Shown: positions 9,149 to 17,868, counted from the first letter of the stretch. The stretch is DNA of 64,000 nucleotides from Planococcus shixiaomingii (GCF_030413615.1 NZ_CP129236.1:2712001-2776000); one strand, 5' to 3'. The notes: generated by a model from the sequence alone, not told the origin. Numbers and translations: made by a program.

Positions 9149-10201
9149 TTAGGAAACCAGCGGCGAATATACATATGCTTGAAGCAATGTAGCCGCAGCT
9201 TTTAATGATTCCGTATGTGTGCGTTCATAAGAATGTGAAGCTTCGATACCAGGACCGAACAATGCATGTTTCACATCATAGCCCGCATGAATAGCCGCCG
9301 AAGCATCAGAACTATAATACGGGTAAACGTCCAGTTTGTATGCAATTCCATTAGTTTTCGCTAGTTCGACCAAGTGGCGTGTCAAACCATAATGATATGG
9401 GCCGCTGGAATCTTTGGCACAAATCGAGACAGTATACTCGTCAGACGTTTGGCCGTCGCCGATCGCACCCATATCCACTGCTATATATTCTTCTGTTTGT
9501 TCTGGAATATTGGAATTTCCGCCAAAGCCGATTTCTTCATTATTTGATATGTAGAAATGAGTGGTATGCGGCAATAGTTCAGTGGAAGAACTTAAGCTTT
9601 TGACCAATTGAAGCAATAAGGCTGTACTTGCTTTATCGTCCAAATGGCGCGATTTGATAAAACCTGATTCTGTTGCAGTAAATCGAGGAGAAAAAGACAC
9701 AAAGTCCCCTACTTCTATGCCGAGAGCGCGCACATCTGCTGCGTTAAACACTTTTTCATCCAAGCGGACTTCCATGTTATTCTCATTGCGTTCAGCAGTG
9801 CCCGCGTCTTTATAAACATGAATTGAAGTATGATGCAGCAAAATCGTGCCAGAAACTGTTGTTCCTTCCGCTTTATGGATCAGGCAATTTTCACCTTCAA
9901 CCGCATTGAATTTAAAGCCGCCGACCAAAGATAATTTTAAGCGTCCGCTAGGTTTTATTTCTTTCACCATTGCACCCAGTGTATCGACATGAGCCGTCAA
10001 CAAACGGTGCCGCTCTTGGTCTTGTCCTTTGATCGTCGCGATGACTCCGCCTTTTTTGGTCGTCATATGTTCGACATTCCATTCTCCTAGCAGGTTCCGG
10101 ATAAGATCCATTATGTCATGCGTATACCCCGATGGACTCGGAATATCTACTAATTTATTCAAAAGTTCAACTGTTTCGCTTTGATTCCATTCATAAGCCA
10201 T
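9149..10201 (-). CDS. M42 family metallopeptidase (glutamyl aminopeptidase-like)
   Basis: A 350-residue dinuclear-metal aminopeptidase of peptidase family M42, as in B. subtilis YsdC. Expected metal and catalytic residues are visible: H71 and D73 in TAHVDTLG, D188/D189 in SRHLDDKAS, the general-base pair E222/E223 in NNEEIGFGGN, an aspartate in VDMGAIGDGQ, and the final histidine in ASHSYERTH near 325-334. It probably trims N-terminal residues from cytosolic peptides. The ATG at 10201 has a G-rich site (GGGGG) about nine bases upstream. The gene is the first of a likely two-gene unit with murE, with a 14-base gap and no terminator between them. It diverges from the kinase gene at 10305. Confidence 0.9.
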   Translation of the reverse strand: MAYEWNQSETVELLNKLVDIPSPSGYTHDIMDLIRNLLGEWNVEHMTTKKGGVIATIKGQDQERHRLLTAHVDTLGAMVKEIKPSGRLKLSLVGGFKFNAVEGENCLIHKAEGTTVSGTILLHHTSIHVYKDAGTAERNENNMEVRLDEKVFNAADVRALGIEVGDFVSFSPRFTATESGFIKSRHLDDKASTALLLQLVKSLSSSTELLPHTTHFYISNNEEIGFGGNSNIPEQTEEYIAVDMGAIGDGQTSDEYTVSICAKDSSGPYHYGLTRHLVELAKTNGIAYKLDVYPYYSSDASAAIHAGYDVKHALFGPGIEASHSYERTHTESLKAAATLLQAYVYSPLVS

Positions 10202-10304
10202 GCCCGAACGCCCCCTGATCTATTAATCATATCAAAACCAGACGTATTCTGACAGCCAAATGTATAGTAATATTGATACAAATCTACTTTTGGCGAGGTG
10301 TTTC

Positions 10305-11885
10305 ATGGAAGGCTCAAATATTCATCGCGCGCGAAACATACTTTTTATCCATCTTTACGGGTTTGGAAGTTTATTGCACCTAACCTTAACAATAGCGCTT
10401 CCGATAAGTACAGCTTTAATGGCTCCTATTTTCGGGCTTGTAACCTACATCATAGTATTAGTTCTCTATTATTTAAGAGTAGACAGTTGGCGCATCAAAT
10501 TTCTTATTCTCTTTTTGATGAACATTTACGTTTTTATTTTAAATTGGGAAGCTCTTTCCTCTGTCACCATTGTCTATTTCGTTATCCCAATCATCGCTGC
10601 TGCACTTTACAATGATACGCGGCCAATTGTCATCTTATCGCTGCTGTCAATTGTGGAAATCAACTTATTGGTTTTCGGTCTGGATATTTTCTCCAGAAAG
10701 GCATCCCTGCAATACGATCATATGGTCTTATCGCTTTTCATTTCAATTGCTGTCTTATTTATGTTGTTCCATTCGATTTACTTTAGCCGGCGTTGGTCTC
10801 AGCTGGAAATGAAAAACAAGATGATGGAACGCGCGTTATTATCCAGAGATGGCTACCTCCACTTGTTTTTTGAAACCGCAAAAGATGCTATAGCTGTTTT
10901 TGATCTGAACGATCATATCATTGCCATCAATCCCGCGTTCGAGAAATTATATGGATGGACATTAGAAGAATGCGTCGGCGACCGGATACCTATCGTTCCC
11001 CACGAAAGACTAGGTGAAGCAGCCATCAGGACAAAAAAAGTACGGCAAGGGGAAAGCTTTTCATTACTTGAAACGGTGGACATGAAAAAAGACGGCACCC
11101 TTTTTCCTGTGCAGATCACCTTGTCGCCGATTTTCGATCATTCTGGCGTTGTGGTTGCCACTTCCGTCATTTCAAGAGACATCACGTTTCAAAAAGAATC
11201 GGAAAACCTGATTGTCCAATCAGAAAAATTAAAGCTGGCTGGGGAAATTGCTGCAGGAGTTGCGCATGAAATTCGAAATCCGTTAACCGTTATTTCGGGC
11301 TTTGTTCAAATGATGAATACCGCTCCAGGCTACCCCTACAAAAAATACACAAAGTTGATTCAATCAGAAATTGAGCGCATCAATTTAATCATCAGCGAGT
11401 TTTTGGTGTTGGCAAAACCACAGGCTTCGTTGCCTAAAAAGTTCAGCCTGCGCAACACTTGGAATGACTTAGCTGCTTTGTTTGGACCTGAATTCAATAT
11501 GCGCGGCATACTTTTCACTCAATATTGGGAAGAAGAAGATTTTGTAATCGAGGGTGAAGAGCACCAATTAAAACAAGTGTTCATCAACGTTCTTAAAAAT
11601 GCCATCGATGCCATCAATTCCACAGACAGCAAAGGAAAAATATGTTTAGGTGTGGAGAGCATGGGCAACGAATTTGTTTCCATAACGTTGAATGACAACG
11701 GAAGCGGCATTCCGCCAGAAGTTTTGCTTAAAATTTTCGAACCGTTTTACACAACAAAATCCACCGGCACCGGCCTCGGTTTGATCATTTCCCAAAAAAT
11801 CGTTCAAGGGCATGGCGGGCAACTGATTATAACCAGTGAAGAAAACCATGGCACCGAGGCAAAAATCATTTTACCGAAAATATAA
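10305..11885 (+). CDS. Membrane PAS-domain sensor histidine kinase (orphan, sporulation-kinase-like)
   Basis: A 526-residue sensor kinase. The N-terminal ~165 residues hold about six hydrophobic segments without a large extracellular loop. A PAS domain follows at about 185-295 (FFETAKDAIAVFDLNDHIIA to VISRDITFQKE), then the HisKA phospho-acceptor H321 in AHEIRNPLTV, and an HATPase domain with NAIDAI, NGSGIPPEV and the GTGLGL box. The arrangement resembles KinB/KinE-type kinases that feed the Spo0F phosphorelay. No response regulator is adjacent, so the partner is unknown. The ATG at 10305 is preceded by GAGGTG; the in-frame ATG at 10260 has no ribosome site. The gene ends in a terminator shared with the converging PepSY gene. 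Confidence 0.85.
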   Translation: MEGSNIHRARNILFIHLYGFGSLLHLTLTIALPISTALMAPIFGLVTYIIVLVLYYLRVDSWRIKFLILFLMNIYVFILNWEALSSVTIVYFVIPIIAAALYNDTRPIVILSLLSIVEINLLVFGLDIFSRKASLQYDHMVLSLFISIAVLFMLFHSIYFSRRWSQLEMKNKMMERALLSRDGYLHLFFETAKDAIAVFDLNDHIIAINPAFEKLYGWTLEECVGDRIPIVPHERLGEAAIRTKKVRQGESFSLLETVDMKKDGTLFPVQITLSPIFDHSGVVVATSVISRDITFQKESENLIVQSEKLKLAGEIAAGVAHEIRNPLTVISGFVQMMNTAPGYPYKKYTKLIQSEIERINLIISEFLVLAKPQASLPKKFSLRNTWNDLAALFGPEFNMRGILFTQYWEEEDFVIEGEEHQLKQVFINVLKNAIDAINSTDSKGKICLGVESMGNEFVSITLNDNGSGIPPEVLLKIFEPFYTTKSTGTGLGLIISQKIVQGHGGQLIITSEENHGTEAKIILPKI

Positions 11886-11911
11886 AAAGGAGCCAGTCGG
11901 CTCCTTTTTTA
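11884..11911. terminator. Bidirectional terminator between the orphan kinase and the PepSY gene
   Basis: Stem AAAAGGAGCC / GGCTCCTTTT with loop AGTC and a T run on the plus strand (A run on the left for the minus strand). Confidence 0.85.
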
Positions 11912-11924
11912 TTTGGCATTAAAT

Positions 11925-12521
11925 TTAATCGTCATCTTTGTCATCGTCGTCCGATTCATGTTCCAGGATCGATCCGTCCAATGCATCCACGCTTACTTCA
12001 TGCTCAGTCTTTCCGTCCTTCAACTCAATCTCATAGCTGATTACCCCGTCGTCTTCATCCAGGCTCACTTCTGTTACCGTTCCTTTTGCAACGGTAAGCG
12101 CGGCTTCAATCGCTTTATCAGAAGCGATCAAGCCTTCAGTGGCCAATGCTTTTTCAACATCGTCCTCATCGTCCTCTTTTTCACGCTTCTGCTCTAGAAC
12201 TTCCCCGCTGGCAGCATCCAGTTTTAAATCGTACTCATATCCATTATGATAAATTTCCACATCGTAGTGGTGTTTATTTTGGTAATCGTCAAATTCGATG
12301 TCCGTAATGGTTCCATCTGCGATTTCCAATGCTTTCTTTGATATTTCATCAAATGACAGGAAATCCTCACTAACTTTTGCTGTACTTTGGCTTCCTACTG
12401 CAGTGGCCTGCTTTGGAGCTGTTGTTGTTTCATTGTCAACTGAATCTGTATTGGCAAAAACCATTCCTCCAAAAGCGAGTACCCCGGCAGTTGTTGCAAC
12501 GTAAATAGTTTTTTTCTTCAT
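11925..12521 (-). CDS. Secreted PepSY-domain protein (YkoI-like)
   Basis: A 198-residue exported protein with an N-terminal signal peptide (MKKKTIYVATTAGVLAFGG, probable cut after the VFA at about residue 23). Two PepSY repeats follow at roughly 55-112 (FDEISKKALEIADGTITDIE to AASGEVLEQK) and 130-190 (ASDKAIEAALTVAKGTVTEV to DALDGSILEH). Linker and tail are very acidic; the C-terminus is almost entirely D and E. PepSY domains are proposed to inhibit peptidases or bind metals outside the cell. It is the last gene of the PepSY-kinase-regulator cluster, as B. subtilis ykoI accompanies ykoGH. It has its own promoter region with 11-bp repeats (12569-12618). The ATG at 12521 follows GAGGAGG. Confidence 0.8.
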   Translation of the reverse strand: MKKKTIYVATTAGVLAFGGMVFANTDSVDNETTTAPKQATAVGSQSTAKVSEDFLSFDEISKKALEIADGTITDIEFDDYQNKHHYDVEIYHNGYEYDLKLDAASGEVLEQKREKEDDEDDVEKALATEGLIASDKAIEAALTVAKGTVTEVSLDEDDGVISYEIELKDGKTEHEVSVDALDGSILEHESDDDDKDDD

Positions 12522-12551
12522 GTAAATCTCCTCCTCAATTGGTATATCTCT

Positions 12552-12618
12552 ACTATAGCCCCCGCTTCTGAGAAAGCAGTGAGAGTTTTATGAGAAGTTG
12601 ATGAGAATTAGATGAAGA
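12552..12618 (-). promoter_or_regulatory. Five 11-bp direct repeats upstream of the PepSY gene, with -10 box
   Basis: On the plus strand TGAGAA, TGAGAG, TGAGAA, TGAGAA and TGAAGA start at 12569, 12580, 12591, 12602 and 12613, exactly 11 bases apart. On the minus strand they lead into a TATAGT -10 box (12557-12552) and cover the place where the -35 would be. Evenly spaced 11-bp direct repeats are the usual binding arrangement of OmpR-family regulators, and one is encoded two genes upstream. Direct binding is inferred. Confidence 0.6.
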
Positions 12619-12657
12619 GCCTCTCAGGTTCTTTTTCTTTCGATATTGCTGCGTTTT

Positions 12658-13341
12658 TTAGTCATCCCACTCTACCGTCATCGTATCCCCACGAATAGCG
12701 TGGACTGTAACAAGCACTTCTTGATCGGTTTCCTCTTTATCTATATCAACCAAATAGTAGCCTCCGTCTTCCGATTCCACAAATTCCACTTCACTTACAT
12801 CACCGTCCAAGGTTTTTTTTGCAACTTCGATTGCCTTATCTGGACTTATAAGCGGTTTTGAAAGAGGGTCGGTCTCCACAGCCTGATTTGTTATTTTCCG
12901 GATTTCTCCAGAATCTGCAGCAACGATAACGGTTGAAATACTTTCAACGCCTTTAACTTCCACTTTAAATTCGTTGCTGTCTTTGGAATAAACCACTTCC
13001 CCGACTTCTCCTTCAGCTTCTTTTAAAGCAATAGCCGAAGCTTCTTCCTCCGTCAGTTTTTTAGGTATTTCTGTTTTTTTATTCAATTCTACAGAAGCTA
13101 CCTGACCCGACTGTTTATCGACTTCTGCCGTATACTGGCCATCCTCGCGTGAAAATTTCACTTCATAGTAGTCGCCGGCTGGCAAAGTTTCTTGCACTTT
13201 TCCGCCATAAAGCTTTACAACTTTTGTTCCGGCTTCTTCAGCACTGATTACTTCACCGTCCGCTCCTCTGTTTAAAAGCAATATCAAAACGACGGCACCA
13301 AGAAAAATGGTGGCTAAAACCATAAGCATCCATTTACGCAT
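12658..13341 (-). CDS. Membrane-anchored PepSY-domain protein
   Basis: A protein of 227 residues with one N-terminal membrane helix (MLMVLATIFLGAVVLILLLN) and an extracellular part containing three PepSY-like repeats, at about 35-85, 95-150 and 165-225 (SPDKAIEVAKKTLDGDVSEV marks the last). It directly follows the kinase gene. Two starts compete. ATG 13347 overlaps the kinase stop as ATGA but sits directly on the GAGGAGGG site. ATG 13341, two codons later, has normal spacing and is used here. Either way translation is coupled to the kinase. The signal-sensing or peptidase-inhibitor role suggested for PepSY proteins in two-component operons is inference. Confidence 0.78.
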   Translation of the reverse strand: MRKWMLMVLATIFLGAVVLILLLNRGADGEVISAEEAGTKVVKLYGGKVQETLPAGDYYEVKFSREDGQYTAEVDKQSGQVASVELNKKTEIPKKLTEEEASAIALKEAEGEVGEVVYSKDSNEFKVEVKGVESISTVIVAADSGEIRKITNQAVETDPLSKPLISPDKAIEVAKKTLDGDVSEVEFVESEDGGYYLVDIDKEETDQEVLVTVHAIRGDTMTVEWDD

Positions 13342-13343
13342 CT

Positions 13344-14711
13344 TCATCCCTCCTCATTCGATTGTACCGGCTCTACATTAAAATCCGCTGAGAAAATGAT
13401 GGATACCGTCGTCCCTAATTGTTCTACACTTTCGATCTCGAGCTTCGCACCAAGACGGTCAGCTAATTGCTTCGCCAAAGACAAGCCTAGCCCGAAACCT
13501 CCTGTTTCGCGGCTGCGCGCTTTATCGACCCGGTAAAAGCGTTCAAAAATATAAGGAAGCGACGCTTTCGGGATGCCAATGCCGTAGTCGCGGACTTGGA
13601 CAATCAATGCCTCTTCGTTCTTAACTACCACTTCTATGCGTTCTGAACTGTATTTCAATGCGTTATCCAACAAAATGTATATCAGCTGCTTCAGCTTTGA
13701 AATGTCGGTTTTGATATTCACAGTTGAATCCGCAGCCAACAGCACAAATTCTCGGTTATAAGCTGTTTCCATCGCTGTTGTCGTTTGTTTTAACAGCTCA
13801 ATCAAATTGGTTTCCGTTATTTCTAACTGCGCTTCACTGCGTCGCGCAATATGGAGCAATTGCTCAATGAGCGTTTTCATGCGGTCGGTTTCCGTCTGAA
13901 TGGCCGCTATTCCTTCGGCGGCGACTTTTCTATCTTCTAATCCTCGGCGCTGGAGCAATTTAGCATAGCTTCCGATGACCGTTAACGGTGTTCTCAGTTC
14001 ATGAGAAGCATTCGACACAAATTCTTCCTGCTTTCTATAGTTTTCTTCAAGCAGTTCCATCATTTCATTGAACGTTCTGCCCATCTGTCCAACTTCGTCA
14101 TCCGTCTCTTTATCAATCGGCAACTTTTCAAATTTGCCGCTGCCTTGAATGCGCGTCATGGTATTCGTCAAATTGGCAATCGGATTTGTTACAATTCGGC
14201 CAAGGAGTGCATTGGAAAGGATAATTGGAATCATCGCCAAAAGCGTAACGGTAATCAACACAAGCCTTAAGGTCCGCAAATTCCCTGTTACTTCACTTAA
14301 CGACTGGGCAACGATCATATCCGCAATTTCACCGTCTGTCCAGATAACAGGCGCTTTCACATAAGCAAACCACTCATTTTCCAGTTTCAGCGTTCCTGAA
14401 TTTTCTTCCAACTCTGCAGGAAAATCGATTGTCACCTGCGGGTCTTGAATATCCGGAATCAACTCCACATTGCCTTTGACAACTTTGATCAGCCCATTTG
14501 CCGGTACATAAGCGCGCAAAACCGTTTTTGGATCTTCAGAGGGAGTTGTATTAAATTTAGTAACGATTGTTTCAACTTCCGTTTCAAGCTGTTTGACTTC
14601 CGTAGAATAAGCCAGCCGGCTAAATGTAAAATAAATAACCAGCATTAACACGACTAAGATGAGCAGCATCAATAAAGTTGACCATAAATGGATTTTATTT
14701 TTCAGCTTCAT
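13344..14711 (-). CDS. Two-component sensor histidine kinase (YkoH/ArlS-like)
   Basis: A 455-residue kinase with membrane helix 1 at about 10-30, an extracellular domain of about 115 residues (35-148), helix 2 at about 148-170, HAMP at 170-225, and HisKA with the phospho-acceptor H237 in ASHELRTPLT. The HATPase domain spans about 335-445 with N box DNALKYS, G1 DYGIGIP, F box FERFYRVDKAR and G2 GFGLGL. The domain order and its neighbours (regulator upstream, PepSY genes downstream) match B. subtilis YkoGH, and the sequence style also recalls S. aureus ArlS. The start at 14711 follows AAAGGAG and overlaps the regulator gene by 17 bases. The signal is unknown. Confidence 0.9.
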   Translation of the reverse strand: MKLKNKIHLWSTLLMLLILVVLMLVIYFTFSRLAYSTEVKQLETEVETIVTKFNTTPSEDPKTVLRAYVPANGLIKVVKGNVELIPDIQDPQVTIDFPAELEENSGTLKLENEWFAYVKAPVIWTDGEIADMIVAQSLSEVTGNLRTLRLVLITVTLLAMIPIILSNALLGRIVTNPIANLTNTMTRIQGSGKFEKLPIDKETDDEVGQMGRTFNEMMELLEENYRKQEEFVSNASHELRTPLTVIGSYAKLLQRRGLEDRKVAAEGIAAIQTETDRMKTLIEQLLHIARRSEAQLEITETNLIELLKQTTTAMETAYNREFVLLAADSTVNIKTDISKLKQLIYILLDNALKYSSERIEVVVKNEEALIVQVRDYGIGIPKASLPYIFERFYRVDKARSRETGGFGLGLSLAKQLADRLGAKLEIESVEQLGTTVSIIFSADFNVEPVQSNEEG

Positions 14712-15393
14712 TCGTTTGCTCCTTTAACACATAACCTACCCCTCGCACTGTTTGAATGTAGGTAGAAACTTCTCCAGCATCGATTTTTTTCCGCAAATAG
14801 CGGATATAGACATCAATGACATTGGTGTCTCCGTAATAATCTAATCCCCAAACAGCATTCAATACTTGTTCACGGCTGAGCACTTGCTGCGGATGCTTCA
14901 TCAAATACAACAGCAAATCAAATTCTCTTGGCGTCAACACAATGGAGCGGCCGTTTCTTGATACCGCACGCGTGGTTTCATTCATTTCCAAATTGCCAAA
15001 GCGGTAAGAATCGTTGCTGCTAGTGCCAGAGGACAACCGAAGGCACGCCCGAATCCGTGCCAGCAACTCTTCGATTTCAAATGGCTTGGTGATATAGTCG
15101 TTAGCGCCTAGATCAAGTCCTGCCACTTTATCTTTAACATCGCTTTTTGCCGTCAATAATATAACCGGTATCCCTGAATCTGACGTCCGGATACGCTTTA
15201 GCACATCCAGCCCATGAATTTCCGGCAACATCAAATCAAGTAAAATCAAATTCCAGTCGTTTTCCCGAAATTGAATCAAACCTTCTGCACCCGTATGTGC
15301 CACTCCGGTTTCATATCCTTCATATGTAAGTTCAAGTTCTAATACGCGGGCAATGCTTTTTTCATCTTCCACTATCAGTATGCGTTCTGCCAT
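14695..15393 (-). CDS. OmpR-family response regulator (YkoG/ArlR-like)
   Basis: A 232-residue regulator. The receiver domain (1-115) has the acidic pair in VEDE, the phospho-acceptor D53 in LLDLMLP, T81 and K103. The winged-helix DNA-binding domain (about 130-228) has LTPREFDLLLYLMKHPQQVL and the typical ending YIRYLRKKID with VRGVGYVL. It is the first gene of the regulator-kinase-PepSY operon. The chosen ATG (15393) has GAGG eight bases upstream; in-frame GTG 15402 and ATG 15399 lie inside or too near that site. It probably binds the 11-bp repeats upstream of the last PepSY gene. Confidence 0.92.
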   Translation of the reverse strand: MAERILIVEDEKSIARVLELELTYEGYETGVAHTGAEGLIQFRENDWNLILLDLMLPEIHGLDVLKRIRTSDSGIPVILLTAKSDVKDKVAGLDLGANDYITKPFEIEELLARIRACLRLSSGTSSNDSYRFGNLEMNETTRAVSRNGRSIVLTPREFDLLLYLMKHPQQVLSREQVLNAVWGLDYYGDTNVIDVYIRYLRKKIDAGEVSTYIQTVRGVGYVLKEQTNEAEK

Positions 15394-15433
15394 TCCCATC
15401 ACCTCATTATTATCATATCAGGACTAAAAAGAA

Positions 15434-15455
15434 AAAAGCGACCCGAGGGCCGCCT
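15434..15455 (-). terminator. Terminator of the aldehyde dehydrogenase gene
   Basis: On the minus strand GCGGCCC pairs with GGGTCGC (one G-T pair) and is followed by six T residues. Confidence 0.75.
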
Positions 15456-16842
15456 ATTTCAATACTGTTTTCACAAGTTTAACTTTTCGCTTATAAGGTG
15501 GATACAATAAATCTGTCGAAAACTTCGTCGACCGCTTCAGAATGGATTTGCCATGTGTGAAGGTTTCAAAGCTCGCTTTACCGTGATACGAATTGACACC
15601 GGAAGACCCGATGCCTCCAAACGGCAAATAAGAACTGGCCACGTGGGAAACCGTATCATTGATGCAGCCTCCGCCGAACGGCAATTTGTCCAAGAAAAAT
15701 TGGATGGCTCGCTCATTTTCTGAAAACAAATAGGCTGAAAGCGGTTTTGGCAATTTTCGGATTTGGCTTAACAGCAATGGAAGATCCGTATATGTCATAA
15801 CGGGCAAAATCGGGCCGAATAATTCGTCTTCCATTGAAGGGCTGTTCCAATCAATATCTTCAAGAATGACGGGCTCAATATATAAGTTTTCCCGATCCAG
15901 TGTTCCGCCATAGACGATTTGTTCGTTTTCTTTTCGAATGACGTCAACAAGGCGGTCAAAATGACGTTCATTGACGATACGCCCGTAGTCCGGGCTTTTT
16001 TGGGCGTCTTGCCCGTAAAAAGAGACAATTGCTGTTTGGAGTTTTTTCATAAACTCATCTTTCACCGATTCATGGACGCAAATATAGTCAGGTGCCACAC
16101 AGGTTTGTCCTGTATTCATCAGTTTCCCCCAGGCAATCCGTTTAGCCGCCAAATCAACATTCGCTGTTTGGTCGACAATTACCGGGCTTTTTCCGCCAAG
16201 CTCCAACGTAATCGGCGTCAATTTTTCAGCAGCCGCCTTCATAATTACTTTTCCGACATTGACACTTCCTGTGAAGAAAATGTAGTCGAACGAAGCATGA
16301 ATCAATGCCGTCACTTCTTCTTTTTCGCCTTCTACCACACGGACATAATATGGCGGAAACGCCTCTTCTATTATGCTCCGGATGACTGCCGCAACGTTTG
16401 GTGTCGCTTCTGAAGGTTTGACGACAGCACAATTGCCGCCAATAATCGCACCGATCAACGGTTCCATGACCAATTGAAACGGATAGTTGAACGGTCCGAT
16501 GATTAGCACCGAGCCATAAGGTTCCCGGACGATAAAGCTTTTGGCAGGCTGAAGGTGAATCGGTGTTTTTACTTTCTCGGGTTCCATCCACTCTTTAATA
16601 TTCTTTGTCATGCTGGTGATGCTGTCGAGCACAAAACCGATTTCCGTTGCATAAGCTTCAAACTCACCTTTTCCCAAGTCTTGCTTTAATGCGTCCATGA
16701 CTCCTTCTTGGTGGGCACTAATGACTTCTCTTAAACGGTCCAATTGTTTGATTCGGAAGTCCGCCGATTTTGTGGCACCCGTATAGAAGTAATCGTGCTG
16801 TTCTTCAATCATCTGTTCCACATCAACTGCTGTAAAATTCAT
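15454..16842 (-). CDS. Aldehyde dehydrogenase, class 3 type (YwdH-like)
   Basis: A 462-residue NAD(P)-dependent aldehyde dehydrogenase of the short class-3/fatty-aldehyde type, which lacks the N-terminal extension of ~490-residue enzymes. The active-site glutamate is E214 in LELGGKSP and the nucleophilic cysteine C248 in NTGQTCVAPD. The cofactor-site signatures FNYPFQL (118-124) and FTGSVNVGK (190-198) and the ELFGPILPV segment are present. The C-terminus is basic and rather hydrophobic, as in fatty-aldehyde enzymes that touch the membrane. The ATG at 16842 follows GAGGAGG. The gene begins 16 bases after the oxidoreductase gene and is probably co-transcribed with it. The substrate is not deducible. 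Confidence 0.9.
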   Translation of the reverse strand: MNFTAVDVEQMIEEQHDYFYTGATKSADFRIKQLDRLREVISAHQEGVMDALKQDLGKGEFEAYATEIGFVLDSITSMTKNIKEWMEPEKVKTPIHLQPAKSFIVREPYGSVLIIGPFNYPFQLVMEPLIGAIIGGNCAVVKPSEATPNVAAVIRSIIEEAFPPYYVRVVEGEKEEVTALIHASFDYIFFTGSVNVGKVIMKAAAEKLTPITLELGGKSPVIVDQTANVDLAAKRIAWGKLMNTGQTCVAPDYICVHESVKDEFMKKLQTAIVSFYGQDAQKSPDYGRIVNERHFDRLVDVIRKENEQIVYGGTLDRENLYIEPVILEDIDWNSPSMEDELFGPILPVMTYTDLPLLLSQIRKLPKPLSAYLFSENERAIQFFLDKLPFGGGCINDTVSHVASSYLPFGGIGSSGVNSYHGKASFETFTHGKSILKRSTKFSTDLLYPPYKRKVKLVKTVLK

Positions 16843-16858
16843 TTTTTTCCTCCTCAGT

Positions 16859-17794
16859 TCAATTCTTGTTTTCTGTTAATAAATAATCGATATAGCGTTG
16901 TATGATCAAGCCTTCTTCAAAAGGAACAAGCAAAGCAGAATGTTTTTTCATTTCTTCAAACAAAGATGGGACCGGTGTCATGTCGGTAATAAGCTGTCGT
17001 TCTTCGTGCTTTTTTGCGGCATAAAGCGTTGACCAATTCTCTAAAGTCAACACTCCTTTTTCACCATACACCTTAAACTCCAACAATTCCATTTGGCCGA
17101 TTCCGCTGAGTCCGGTAAGCAATACCGGAATTTCATGCTGTACGGCGACCGCCTGAGCGATAACACCCGTTTCGCATTTTTCTGGATCTTCCGGATAAGT
17201 GGTATGATGAGATTCAATTTTCAATTCCCCGAACAAGCGATGAATCAGCTGCAAATAATGCGGAAAGACTTCTCGGATAAATCCGCCTTGGCTTCTTGAA
17301 GCAATCCATGGATTTTGCTGCCAGGCTCGCGGCCAATCCGGGAAAAATGTCTGGAGTTCCACGCGCACAACTTTCCCGATGCTGCCGTTGCGTATTCGTT
17401 TGGCCATTTCCCGGACAGCCGGACTGTACATGAGCGGAAAATGCATAGCTGTCTGTACGCGTGAATCCATCGCCGCTTTCACCATTGCTTCACCGTCTGC
17501 AGCATTGTGTGCAAGCGGCTTTTCGCTTAATACATGAATACCTGCACTTGCCGCCTGTTTAGCGATTGCTGCATGAGAAGATGGCGGTGTACCAATATAA
17601 AGCCAGTCGATCCGAGAATGAAAAACTTCCTCCAGCGTTTCAACAATTGGCACTCCATAAGTATCGTGAAGCACTTTTAAGCGTTCTTGCTGCTCATCGT
17701 ATACCGCCAAAATTTCGACCCCATTTTCCTGCTGAATCTGTTTGATGATCCGTTCACCTACAATACCCGCTCCGATAATGCCAATTGATATCAT
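16859..17794 (-). CDS. Gfo/Idh/MocA family oxidoreductase
   Basis: A 311-residue NAD(P)-binding oxidoreductase. The Rossmann start is GIIGAGIVGERI (residues 5-16). The family signature SEKPLAHNAADGEAMV, with the catalytic-type EKP lysine, lies near residue 90-105, and WLYIGTPPSSHAAIAKQA precedes it. The C-terminal half is the usual beta-sheet substrate domain. Family members oxidise or reduce sugars, inositols or biliverdin-like compounds; no specific substrate is evident. The ATG at 17794 follows GAGGGG. It heads a probable two-gene unit with the aldehyde dehydrogenase, which may suggest sequential handling of a polyol or sugar-derived aldehyde, but that is speculative. Confidence 0.87.
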   Translation of the reverse strand: MISIGIIGAGIVGERIIKQIQQENGVEILAVYDEQQERLKVLHDTYGVPIVETLEEVFHSRIDWLYIGTPPSSHAAIAKQAASAGIHVLSEKPLAHNAADGEAMVKAAMDSRVQTAMHFPLMYSPAVREMAKRIRNGSIGKVVRVELQTFFPDWPRAWQQNPWIASRSQGGFIREVFPHYLQLIHRLFGELKIESHHTTYPEDPEKCETGVIAQAVAVQHEIPVLLTGLSGIGQMELLEFKVYGEKGVLTLENWSTLYAAKKHEERQLITDMTPVPSLFEEMKKHSALLVPFEEGLIIQRYIDYLLTENKN

Positions 17795-17841
17795 GAAACC
17801 CCTCTTCTCTCATGGCTTAATGCCTAAAATTACGTTTCTCT

Positions 17842-17868
17842 GTTTAATAGTGTAACCTTTCGGGGTAT
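17842..17868 (+). promoter_or_regulatory. Candidate sigma-B promoter of the 47-residue ORF
   Basis: GTTTAA (17842-17847) and GGGTAT (17863-17868) match the sigma-B consensus elements. The 15-base spacer is at the long edge of the usual range. The start of the small gene lies about 47 bases after the -10. Confidence 0.55.

Noticed and set aside
12617..12641. Terminator between the two PepSY genes
   Set aside because: The GAGCCT / AGGTTC hairpin has its T run on the plus strand, where no gene needs it; on the minus strand it lacks a T run.
15919..16413. Plus-strand ORF of 164 codons inside the aldehyde dehydrogenase gene
   Set aside because: Antisense shadow; cysteine- and phenylalanine-rich product without domains.
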